In this document: piece after piece, positions 24,702 through 31,335 of the stretch
Layout of the letters: every line of letters starts with the position of its first letter
Position numbering within the stretch: position 1 is the first letter of the stretch
Translations under genes and position numbers: made by a program
From: Lentisphaeria bacterium UBA1724
GTDB lineage: Bacteria; Verrucomicrobiota; Lentisphaeria; Oligosphaerales; Oligosphaeraceae
Assembly (NCBI GenBank): GCA_002315885.1
Contig: DCIO01000010.1
Span: 11,617-44,699, forward strand
Length of the DNA stretch: 33,083 nt
Direction of reading: 5' to 3'
Notes under the pieces: model-generated
What the model was told of the DNA's origin: nothing
Database searches by the model: none
The model's input: the letters and a program-made list of their open reading frames with translations, nothing else

Positions 24702-24736
24702 CGACAAATTCCAAGCGACAAATCAGTGATTTTGTC
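24702..24736 (-). promoter_or_regulatory. Repeated GACAAAT motif in the EF-G-like gene leader
   Basis: CGACAAAT occurs at 24702-24709 and 24716-24723, and the second copy forms an imperfect inverted repeat, GACAAATCA/TGATTTTGTC, to 24736. On the minus strand a TTGACA lies near 24733-24738. It may be a promoter with an operator; no strong -10 box at standard spacing was seen. Confidence 0.3.
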
Positions 24737-24739
24737 AAT

Positions 24740-24996
24740 GTAATACAACCCTACATACTTTTCCAAAGATATGCGTAATTTTTCTCTTTCTCCTTGATAG
24801 GCAAACAATTACCAAAACGCCACAATATACGACACCCCATGACAAAACAGGTCAATAATTTACACAAAAAAGATTCTGGTTTCAAAAATAGTTGCAAAAT
24901 GACAATTGCAAAAATTCGAGAAGCATGTTGGACAAAAGCACTGAAACACCATTGGATTACCCAGGAACAGTTTGCCCAACGAAAAATCTAGTCGCT
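24740..24996. other. AT-rich intergenic stretch with one doubtful small frame
   Basis: This stretch between the divergent EF-G-like and helicase genes is much richer in A+T than its surroundings. One plus-strand frame, ATG at 24839 to TAG at 24991, would encode a basic 50-residue peptide (MTKQVNNLHKKDSGFKN...). It has no recognised family and no ribosome-binding site. It is recorded as a possibility only. Confidence 0.25.
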
Positions 24997-25031
24997 GTCC
25001 TATCCGTCCTATCCGTCCTATCCGTCCTACC
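24997..25031. repeat. GTCCTATCC nonamer array (related to TAGGACNNN)
   Basis: Three exact GTCCTATCC units and a partial fourth lie in tandem 30 nt upstream of the helicase start. On the minus strand the unit reads TAGGACGGA, sharing the TAGGAC core with the array at 14424-14478. Confidence 0.9.
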
Positions 25032-25048
25032 GACCCTATTCATTGCGC

Positions 25049-25054
25049 TATAGT
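25049..25054 (+). promoter_or_regulatory. -10 box directly before the helicase ATG
   Basis: TATAGT at 25049-25054 ends 6 nt before the ATG at 25061, so transcription starting about 7 nt downstream would begin at the start codon. No Shine-Dalgarno site is present. The -35 region falls in the nonamer array and does not resemble TTGACA, so the call is tentative. Confidence 0.4.
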
Positions 25055-25060
25055 AACTCC

Positions 25061-26797
25061 ATGGTCACACTGGACAACGAACAACAGCAAGTATTGGAAG
25101 CGCTTCTGCGGGGGGAGAATGTCTTTCTGACGGGTGAGGCGGGCACAGGTAAGTCCACGATTCTGGAGGAATTCCGTCAGCGCATGGAGGACGAGGACTG
25201 CGTCTTCCTGGCGCCCACGGGCATTGCGGCCGTCAACATCCATGGTACGACCATCCATAGCTTTTTGGAGTTTCCGCCGGGATTGCTGACACCCGAGACC
25301 ATGGACGATATCGGGTCTTCCAAGAAGAAGGCAATTGTCCGCGCCACACGGACCATCGTGGTGGACGAGATTTCCATGGTGCGCAGTGATTTGTTCACCT
25401 GCATGGATTTGCGGTTGCGGAAATTGGCCATTGGCAATGCGAAAGCCAAGCCCTTCGGCGGTCGTCAGATTGTGGTGGTGGGGGATTTCTTCCAGTTGCC
25501 TCCCGTGGTGAAGACCGATGTGGAAATCGAGTATCTCCAGCAACTGGGCGGGTGCTATGCTTTCCAGACGGAACTCTGGAAGAAGGCCAATTTCCATTGC
25601 TTCTGCCTGACAACAGTCCATCGCCAGCAGGACGACAGGCGCTTTGCGAAGATTCTGAACCAGATTCGCCATGGTCGTCTTTTGGAGGAGGTGATTCCCA
25701 CTGCGGACGGCACGGGCATGACCACCGCCGCAGCGGCGCTGAATATCTGTGCGGAACGAAATCGGTCCCTTCCGCATCTCCCCGTATGCCTGACCACCAC
25801 CAATCGTGAAGCCCAGGCAATCAACGCACGGGAGAAGGCACGCCTGGAAGGGGAGGGCGGCTTCTTCCAGGCATCCGTCACGGGGCATTTTGCCGAGGGG
25901 GATTTCCCCACGGAGTCCGCCTTGGAGCTCAAGCCCGGTGCCCGCGTGATGCTGTTGTGCAACAAGCGGAGTCCCGATGGTGAGTTTTTGTATGTGAATG
26001 GTGATTTGGGTGTCGTGACGAAGGTCAATGTGGAGGAGAGCGAGCCCGTCACGGTGCAGTTGGATAAAGGGACCGAGGTGACTGTGGGGCCCAACGCCTG
26101 GTCTAACTACGAATACTACATGGAGGACGACCAGGTGCTGAAGAAGCGCTGCGTCCGTCAGCGCGTCGTGGGGACTTTCGAGCAGCTGCCGTTGAAATTG
26201 GCATACGCGGTAACCATTCACAAGGCCCAGGGATTGACCCTGGAATGCGTGGACTTGAAACTCGGCAATGGTTGCTTCGCTCACGGTCAGCTTTATACTG
26301 CACTCTCTCGTTGCCGGAGCATCAATGGCCTTCGCATCAGCCGCAAAATCTCCAATGATGATTTGCTGTTGGATCGTGATGTGATTGAGTTCTACAAGAA
26401 GCTCAATGCGCCTGCCGCAGGGGCTGCGGTGAATATGGCGATTCCTCCCGAATACGCGGATGCGGTCCGGGAACTGCTGGCGAAATTGCAGGGCGCGCCG
26501 CCTCTCCAGGCACCCGAACCGCCAGCGCCTCCACCGCTCCCCGAGCCTATTGTGGAGGAATATGACGAGGAGCTTCCTCCCGAAATGCCTAGACGCGTGG
26601 CAATCCCACGGGGACGCACGAAAAATCAGGGGACGGTCTCTTCTGATCCATTGATTGACAAGCTCATGGAACTCTATCGGCAGAACGCCCTTCCGGAGAG
26701 GCATGTGAAAATCCTCAGCGGCATCGCCAGCGGCTACGAAAAGAACGGCTTCATCCGACAATGGCAACTGGCAGTCATCCGCGGTATCCTACATTAG
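25061..26797 (+). CDS. PIF1-like SF1 DNA helicase
   Basis: This 578-residue helicase of the PIF1/RecD-like superfamily 1 group should unwind DNA 5'-3' with ATP. Motifs in order: Walker A GEAGTGKST (25-33), APTGIAAVNIHGTTIHSFL (Ia), VVDEISMV (Walker B), VVVGDFFQLPPV (III), and near the C-terminal third LAYAVTIHKAQGLTLE followed by LYTALSRCRS (V/VI), the PIF1 signature. After the core is a proline-rich linker (about 480-500) and a C-terminal helical segment of about 45 residues (LIDKLMELYRQNAL...), an accessory domain not placed here. The ATG at 25061 is used, as the upstream TTG has no support. The gene stands alone between repeat arrays; targets such as G-quadruplexes are known for the family but not shown here. 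Confidence 0.92.
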   Translation: MVTLDNEQQQVLEALLRGENVFLTGEAGTGKSTILEEFRQRMEDEDCVFLAPTGIAAVNIHGTTIHSFLEFPPGLLTPETMDDIGSSKKKAIVRATRTIVVDEISMVRSDLFTCMDLRLRKLAIGNAKAKPFGGRQIVVVGDFFQLPPVVKTDVEIEYLQQLGGCYAFQTELWKKANFHCFCLTTVHRQQDDRRFAKILNQIRHGRLLEEVIPTADGTGMTTAAAALNICAERNRSLPHLPVCLTTTNREAQAINAREKARLEGEGGFFQASVTGHFAEGDFPTESALELKPGARVMLLCNKRSPDGEFLYVNGDLGVVTKVNVEESEPVTVQLDKGTEVTVGPNAWSNYEYYMEDDQVLKKRCVRQRVVGTFEQLPLKLAYAVTIHKAQGLTLECVDLKLGNGCFAHGQLYTALSRCRSINGLRISRKISNDDLLLDRDVIEFYKKLNAPAAGAAVNMAIPPEYADAVRELLAKLQGAPPLQAPEPPAPPPLPEPIVEEYDEELPPEMPRRVAIPRGRTKNQGTVSSDPLIDKLMELYRQNALPERHVKILSGIASGYEKNGFIRQWQLAVIRGILH

Positions 26798-26871
26798 GCG
26801 CCCTCGCCCCTCGTTTCGCTGGGCTTACGCCCGCTACACGAGGGGCGCACCTACAGGCGGCTTACGCCGCC
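26798..26871. terminator. Two GC-rich hairpins with TTAC loops between convergent genes
   Basis: Directly after the helicase stop, CCCCTCGT (26807-26814) pairs with ACGAGGGG (26838-26845) around an inner GGGC-TTAC-GCCC stem. A second stem, GGCGGC-TTAC-GCCGCC, follows at 26856-26871. Both inner loops are TTAC. They probably stop convergent transcription of the helicase gene and comM, though there is no U-tract. Confidence 0.6.
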
Positions 26872-26878
26872 CATCGCC

Positions 26879-26967
26879 TTTCCGCGGTTCCCCCTCCTTC
26901 CGCGCTTTCCGCGGTTCCCCCGCCTTCCGCGCTTTCCGCGGTTCCCCCTCCTTCCGCGCTTTCCGCA
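26879..26967. repeat. 27-bp minisatellite, 3.3 units
   Basis: Units at 26879-26905, 26906-26932 and 26933-26959 differ at one position (CCTCC or CGCC), and a partial fourth follows. Each unit contains TTTCCGCGG, TTCCCCC and CTTCCGCGC. The plus-strand frame reads LSAVPPPSA repeatedly, but no gene is supported here. Confidence 0.92.
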
Positions 26968-27000
26968 GTCCCTGGTCTCCCTAGTCATTCTAGGCCCTTC

Positions 27001-27020
27001 CGACGGCGAGGACGCCGTCG
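27001..27020. repeat. CGACGGCG hairpin repeat, copy 2 (3' of comM)
   Basis: An 8-bp perfect stem CGACGGCG/CGCCGTCG has a 4-nt loop. It lies about 11 nt past the minus-strand comM stop, the same place as copies 1 and 3 relative to their genes. Confidence 0.8.
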
Positions 27021-27031
27021 CTACTTCCTAG

Positions 27032-28597
27032 TTATCCCCATTCCTGTGGCATGACTTGCTGATCCATGGCGCGATATTGGCATGCCTCGGAGAGTTCGGC
27101 GTCGGTGATATTTTCATGTCCATTGAGGTCGGCGCATGTGCGTGCGACACGTAGGATTCTGTCGTAGGATCTTGCGGAGAGATTTTTGACCTCCAGTGCC
27201 CTCTGCATGAAGAGTTTCCCTGTTTCATTCAAGGCGCAGAATTTATCCAACGCCGCGCCTGAAATCAGTGAGTTGTCCTTGATCTTCATCTCTTTGAATC
27301 GGAACATCTGTCGTTCTTTTGCGACCATGACCTGTTGTCGCAACTCCTCTGAAGAAGGGCCGTTATGGGCGCTCATCAGGACTTCCTTTGGAAGTGCAGG
27401 GACTTCCAAATGCAAGTCAATGCGGTCAAGAAGTGGTCCTGAAATTCTGCCGCGGTAAGCATTGACCTGCATGGGTGAACAACGGCATTTATGTCCCTTT
27501 GCGCCATAATATCCGCATGGGCATGGATTCATGGCGGCCACCAGCATGAATTGACTGGGAAACGTGAATGATCCCGAGGCGCGGGCGATGGTAACGCAGC
27601 CATTTTCCATCGGTTGACGCATTGCTTCCAGGGTATTTCGCCGGAATTCCGGGAGTTCATCCAGAAAGAGTACTCCCCGATGGGCCAGGGTGATTTCGCC
27701 TGGTCTGGGGATGCCGGTGCCGCCGCCCATCAACCCCGCATCGGAGACCGTGTGATGAGGGGAGCGGAAGGGCCTGTCCACAATCAACTCGCCATCATTT
27801 CCTATCAGTCCTGCGACGCTGTAGATGCGAGTTACCTCCATGGATTCCTCCATGGAAAGTGGCGGCATTATACTCGGTATCCGGTTTGCAATGAGGGACT
27901 TGCCCACGCCTGGCTCCCCGATCAATAAGACATTGTGGCGTCCCGCGGCGGCAATCAGCAACGCCCGTTTGGTGGAATTCTGCCCCTTGACATCACGGAA
28001 ATCCAGTCGGGAACGAACCGCATTCCGGAAAATCTCCTGGATGTCCACGATCACCGGCGGAAATTTCTCGGGGTTATTCAGGATTTTCATTGCCTCATCC
28101 AGGCTGCTGGTGCCATAGATTCTCATGTCAGAGACCGCCGCCGCCTCACGGGCATTCTCCTTCGGCACAATCATATTCCGGAGACCCAGGGATTTCGCAT
28201 GCACTGCTAATGGCAGAACTCCATGGACGGGACGGACTTCGCCATTTAATCCCAATTCGCCCACAATCATATATTCCAGCAAACGCTGGATGGGGACTTC
28301 CCGTTGGAAGGCGCATATACACAACGCAATCGGCAAATCATACAGCGCGCCGGATTTCCGTAAATCCGCAGGGGCGAGGTTGACGGTGGTGAAACCCGTC
28401 GGTATCTTTACGCCATTCAAGCGCAGGGCCGTGCCGACCCGGTCACGACTTTCGCGGACAGCCGCATCGGGCAGACCGATGATTGCCATGCGGGGCGAGG
28501 CATCGTCGGGGTTATCTCGGTTATAGGTGTTTACTTCAATCGCTACAGTCTCGACTTCAACGCCTTGAATGCTTCCACTCCATGTTTTTGGTATCAT
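27032..28597 (-). CDS. comM: ComM/YifB-family Mg-chelatase-like AAA+ ATPase
   Basis: This 521-residue protein matches ComM/YifB. The N-terminal Lon-protease-like fold domain (about 1-170) contains IGLPDAAVRESRDRV, followed by the AAA+ domain with Walker A GEPGVGKSLIA, RSPHHTVSDAGLMGGG, Walker B LFLDELPEF and MNPCPCGYYG with its cysteine pair, and the C-terminal Mg-chelatase segment ending in LSARSYDRILRVARTCADL. ComM is a hexameric branch-migration helicase used in natural transformation in several Proteobacteria, and the family is widespread beyond competent bacteria. The ATG at 28597 has AAAGGAG 5-6 nt upstream; a longer frame to 28642 contains this site and is rejected. Confidence 0.94.
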   Translation of the reverse strand: MIPKTWSGSIQGVEVETVAIEVNTYNRDNPDDASPRMAIIGLPDAAVRESRDRVGTALRLNGVKIPTGFTTVNLAPADLRKSGALYDLPIALCICAFQREVPIQRLLEYMIVGELGLNGEVRPVHGVLPLAVHAKSLGLRNMIVPKENAREAAAVSDMRIYGTSSLDEAMKILNNPEKFPPVIVDIQEIFRNAVRSRLDFRDVKGQNSTKRALLIAAAGRHNVLLIGEPGVGKSLIANRIPSIMPPLSMEESMEVTRIYSVAGLIGNDGELIVDRPFRSPHHTVSDAGLMGGGTGIPRPGEITLAHRGVLFLDELPEFRRNTLEAMRQPMENGCVTIARASGSFTFPSQFMLVAAMNPCPCGYYGAKGHKCRCSPMQVNAYRGRISGPLLDRIDLHLEVPALPKEVLMSAHNGPSSEELRQQVMVAKERQMFRFKEMKIKDNSLISGAALDKFCALNETGKLFMQRALEVKNLSARSYDRILRVARTCADLNGHENITDAELSEACQYRAMDQQVMPQEWG

Positions 28598-28678
28598 CTT
28601 TTCTCCTTTTGTTTTTTGGGATATGACGATACTATATATCAAGGAATGGTCGATAATTTGTTAATACCATAAAGTCTT

Positions 28679-28705
28679 GAAAGTCATGTAATTGTCATGA
28701 CTTTC
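28679..28705 (-). terminator. Perfect 10-bp hairpin between the B12-activation gene and comM
   Basis: GAAAGTCATG (28679-28688) pairs with CATGACTTTC (28696-28705) over a 7-nt loop. It lies 30 nt beyond the minus-strand stop at 28735 and about 80 nt upstream of the comM start. It could be a terminator (no clear U-tract) or an operator for comM. Confidence 0.5.
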
Positions 28706-28734
28706 ATGGAATAAAAATGCAAATTGCGGCGGGG

Positions 28735-29337
28735 CTATTTGCGAGTCAGTCCCAGGATTGCGGTGACGGACTTGCTTGGGCTCATCTGGAGGCTCTCGTT
28801 GAGAGTCAGGCCGATTTGACGCGGCGCGTCCAGCACGCGGAAGAGCGACTGCTGGAATTCCAGTGGCAGGTCGCCGTAGCCGGGGCTGAAGCGTGGCCGT
28901 GGAGCCATCTCGGGATGGCTAGCGGCAATATCATTGCAGAATACATCGCAGAGTGCCTCGATGCGTTCTGCCCCCAGCGCCTGGAAGAATAGCGCTTTTG
29001 TGGGGGAGACCAGGCCATATTTTGCGATGCGTCGGTCCAGTTCAATACCGATGGTGGCTCCGAAGAGCACCGCTTGAAAACACCCGTCCAGATTTTTGCT
29101 CAAATCGGCGGAGGTCGTCTCAAGGAGCTCTCCGAAGACAATCTGTGGCGCTGATACCTGCAGGGGGCATTCCAGGAAGCAGACGCGCCCTGTGCTGAGA
29201 AAGGATGCGCCTTCCTCCAGGACCTCCTGCAGGATTGCCGCCGTGGCAGGGGGCATCTCCTGTCCCGCCTTGGCATAACGAAGCACCTCCCGTGTGTCCA
29301 CAGGAGGCAAATCGTATGTCTTGCGCTGGAGAAACAT
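28735..29337 (-). CDS. Methionine synthase activation-domain-like protein (stand-alone)
   Basis: This 200-residue protein matches the cobalamin-dependent methionine synthase reactivation domain, which in MetH binds S-adenosylmethionine so that inactive cob(II)alamin can be reductively methylated. The signature is RFSPGYGDLPLEFQQ with the later IGLTLNESLQMSPSKSVTAILG. In this gene the domain stands alone rather than at the C-terminus of MetH, a known arrangement in several anaerobes with split MetH. metF, the supplier of methyl-tetrahydrofolate for the same reaction, lies 3 kb away on the other strand. The ATG at 29337 (MFLQRKTYDL) follows directly on a heptamer array, with no Shine-Dalgarno site. 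Confidence 0.88.
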   Translation of the reverse strand: MFLQRKTYDLPPVDTREVLRYAKAGQEMPPATAAILQEVLEEGASFLSTGRVCFLECPLQVSAPQIVFGELLETTSADLSKNLDGCFQAVLFGATIGIELDRRIAKYGLVSPTKALFFQALGAERIEALCDVFCNDIAASHPEMAPRPRFSPGYGDLPLEFQQSLFRVLDAPRQIGLTLNESLQMSPSKSVTAILGLTRK

Positions 29338-29340
29338 TTT

Positions 29341-29373
29341 TAATGCTTAATGCTTGATGCTTAATGCTTAATG
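29341..29373. repeat. TAATGCT heptamer array, second locus
   Basis: The units TAATGCT, TAATGCT, TGATGCT, TAATGCT, TAATG are the same and in the same order as at 11229-11261. Here the array lies 3 nt upstream of the start codon of the minus-strand B12-activation gene, not at a stop codon, so it occupies that gene's ribosome-binding region. Confidence 0.92.
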
Positions 29374-29393
29374 AAAGGAACGTAATGATGTAG

Positions 29394-29466
29394 CTGCCGC
29401 CGTTCGTCGTAGTCGGCACGCAGTGCCGGCGGAGCGAACGGCAGTTCGACGGCGGGGACGCCGTCG
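29394..29466. repeat. Compound inverted repeat with CGACGGCG hairpin, copy 3 (3' of ettA)
   Basis: Bases 29447-29466 hold the CGACGGCG/CGCCGTCG stem with a GGGA loop, 9 nt past the ettA stop. Next to it, 29394-29444 form a larger imperfect palindrome: CGTTCG (29401-29406) with CGAACG (29435-29440) outside and GTCGGCAC/GTGCCGGC inside. It may act as terminator or as a dispersed REP-like element. Confidence 0.75.
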
Positions 29467-29474
29467 GTACACTC

Positions 29475-31142
29475 TTAGAATGTCTTGTACTTTTCGCGGC
29501 GATGGACGAAGCCGTTTTCGTCTGCCAGGTACTTGGCCTCGTAGTCGGCGAAGTTACCAGGGAACCAGACCAGTTTGCCGTCGCCTTCGAAGAGTAGCAG
29601 ATGTGTGCAGATGCGGTCCAGGAAGTATCGGTCGTGGCTGATGACCATGGCGCAACCCGAGAAATCCCGGATGGCGTTTTCCAGCACGCGCATGGTATTG
29701 ACATCCAGGTCGTTTGTGGGCTCATCTAGGAGAATCATATTGCCGCCGCGGCGCAGGAGTTTCGCCAGATGCACGCGGTTGCGCTCACCGCCAGAGAGCT
29801 GTCCCACCAGCTTTTGCTGTTGTGGTCCGCGGAAGTTGAACTTCGAGACGTATGCGCGGCCGTTGATGAGTTTCCCACCCACCATGAGATTTTCCTGGTC
29901 GTCGGTGATTTCCTGATAGACGGTACGGGTATCCACCAATTCGTCGCGGTTCTGGTCGATGTAGGAGAGTTCCACGGTGGAGCCGATGTCGATGGTGCCG
30001 CTATCGGGTTTCTCGAGACCCATGATCATCCGGAAGAGCGTGGTCTTACCGGTGCCGTTGGGGCCGATGATGCCCACCACGGCGCCTGGGGGAACTGTGA
30101 AGGATGCGTCCTTGATGAGTTCTGCGTGGTCGCCGAAGTGCTTGGTGAGGTGTTCCACGGTGAGGACCTTGTCACCCAGACGTGCGCCGGGCGGAATCTG
30201 GATGGTGAGGTCGTCCTTCTCCAGCTCGAAATTCTGTGCGGCCAGTTCGTTGTATCGAGTGATACGGGCCTGATTCTGCTTCTGACGTGCGGCGGGCGTG
30301 GCGGAAATCCACTCCAATTCACGGGCCAGGAGCTTCTGGCGGGCGGTCTCCTTCTTCTCCATTTGGCGGAGGAGTTCCTGCTTCTGCTGCAGCCAGGAGG
30401 AGTAGTTCCCCTCGAAGGGAATGCCGCGGGTGTTCTCAATCTCCAGAATCCACTTGGTGATGTGGTCCAGGAAATAACGGTCGTGGGTGACGATGATGAC
30501 GGTGCCGGGATATTCTCGCAGGGCCTGTTCCAGCCAGGCGATGGTCTCCGCATCCAGGTGGTTCGTGGGCTCGTCCAGCAGGAGCAGGTCGGGCTTTGCC
30601 AGCAGCGCCTTGCAGAGTGCCACGCGGCGTTTTTCACCACCGGAGAGCTTGGAGACATCCGCGTCATCGGGAGGCAACACCAGTGCGTCGCTGGCTACAT
30701 CCAGCAGGTGGTCCAGATTCCAGCCGTCCAGCCGGTCGATTTCATTCTGGAGGAAATCGAATTCGTCATTGAGCTTATCGGTTTCCTTCTGGGTGAGGTC
30801 GGGATCGCCCATCTTTTCCATGACCTGGTCGTAGCGGTCAATCAGATTCTGGATAGGCGCCATGGCCTCTTCCAGATTGCCGCGGACGGTCTTTTCGGGA
30901 TTCAGGCGGGGCTCCTGGGGGACCAGCAGCACACGCATGCCCTTGGTGATGGTGGCGGTACCCAGAATCTCCGTGTCCTCGCCAGCCATGATACGTAAGA
31001 GCGTGGATTTACCCGCGCCGTTTTCACCCACGATGCCAATCTTTGCACCCAGGTAGAAGGAGAGGTTGAAGTTCTGAAGAACGGGCTTGTCTCCGTAGAA
31101 TTTGGAGACACCGAGCATTTGGAATACGAATTGCGGAGGCAT
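29475..31142 (-). CDS. ettA: Energy-dependent translational throttle protein EttA (ABC-F)
   Basis: This 555-residue soluble ABC-F protein binds the ribosomal E site and gates translation according to the ATP/ADP ratio. It has two ABC domains: the first with GENGAGKST, LVPQEPRLNPEKTV and signature LSGGEKRRVAL; the second with GPNGTGKTT and LSGGERNRVHL; both have LLLDEPTN-type Walker B segments. Between them is the P-site tRNA interaction motif linker (LLARELEWISATPAARQKQNQARI). The length and N-terminus (MPPQFVFQMLGVSKFYGDK) match EttA rather than other ABC-F groups. The frame is open upstream to 31793, but that part runs antisense to the MoxR gene and has no family character, so the ATG at 31142 is used. 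Confidence 0.95.
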   Translation of the reverse strand: MPPQFVFQMLGVSKFYGDKPVLQNFNLSFYLGAKIGIVGENGAGKSTLLRIMAGEDTEILGTATITKGMRVLLVPQEPRLNPEKTVRGNLEEAMAPIQNLIDRYDQVMEKMGDPDLTQKETDKLNDEFDFLQNEIDRLDGWNLDHLLDVASDALVLPPDDADVSKLSGGEKRRVALCKALLAKPDLLLLDEPTNHLDAETIAWLEQALREYPGTVIIVTHDRYFLDHITKWILEIENTRGIPFEGNYSSWLQQKQELLRQMEKKETARQKLLARELEWISATPAARQKQNQARITRYNELAAQNFELEKDDLTIQIPPGARLGDKVLTVEHLTKHFGDHAELIKDASFTVPPGAVVGIIGPNGTGKTTLFRMIMGLEKPDSGTIDIGSTVELSYIDQNRDELVDTRTVYQEITDDQENLMVGGKLINGRAYVSKFNFRGPQQQKLVGQLSGGERNRVHLAKLLRRGGNMILLDEPTNDLDVNTMRVLENAIRDFSGCAMVISHDRYFLDRICTHLLLFEGDGKLVWFPGNFADYEAKYLADENGFVHRREKYKTF

Positions 31143-31202
31143 GGTTCGGTGAGAGGTATGGGGTGTTGACGGGTTGTTCTCTGTCCAATGCGTAAATTGT
31201 GT

Positions 31203-31226
31203 GCGGAAAAGAGCGCAAATTTCCGC
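31203..31226. other. Inverted repeat in the ettA-moxR divergent region
   Basis: GCGGAAA (31203-31209) and TTTCCGC (31220-31226) form a 7-bp palindrome in the 190-bp divergent intergenic region. It may be an operator or an ettA leader hairpin; nothing further supports either role. Confidence 0.35.
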
Positions 31227-31274
31227 AGTGGGCATTATTGTTACTAGTTTTACGAAATTTTGCTTAATGTAGCC

Positions 31275-31303
31275 TTGATAGGTCGTTCTATCGGGGGTAT
31301 GAG
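31275..31303 (+). promoter_or_regulatory. Predicted sigma70-type promoter of moxR-metF
   Basis: TTGATA (31275-31280), a 17-nt spacer and TATGAG (31298-31303) lie about 30 nt before the MoxR ATG at 31336. The pair is at standard spacing and faces the moxR-metF unit. Confidence 0.5.
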
Positions 31304-31335
31304 AGAGGAAGACCCTAGAAATCGTCTTGTGTATC

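Noticed and set aside
22470..24743. 757-residue plus-strand open frame opposite the EF-G-like gene
   Set aside because: It is the complementary frame of a well-conserved GTPase gene, and its translation is rich in Gly, His, Leu and Val without family character, as in a high-GC shadow frame.
24794..24991. Small plus-strand frame of 65 (or 50) residues upstream of the helicase gene
   Set aside because: No ribosome-binding site, no family and an AT-rich intergenic setting; noted under the intergenic entry only.
25040..26767. 575-residue minus-strand frame opposite the PIF1-like helicase
   Set aside because: It is the antisense of a gene with all PIF1 motifs and has a composition typical of a shadow frame.
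26761..27054. Plus-strand frame with LSAVPPPSA repeats
   Set aside because: The repeats come from a 27-bp minisatellite with no start context, and the frame begins inside the helicase gene and crosses two hairpins.
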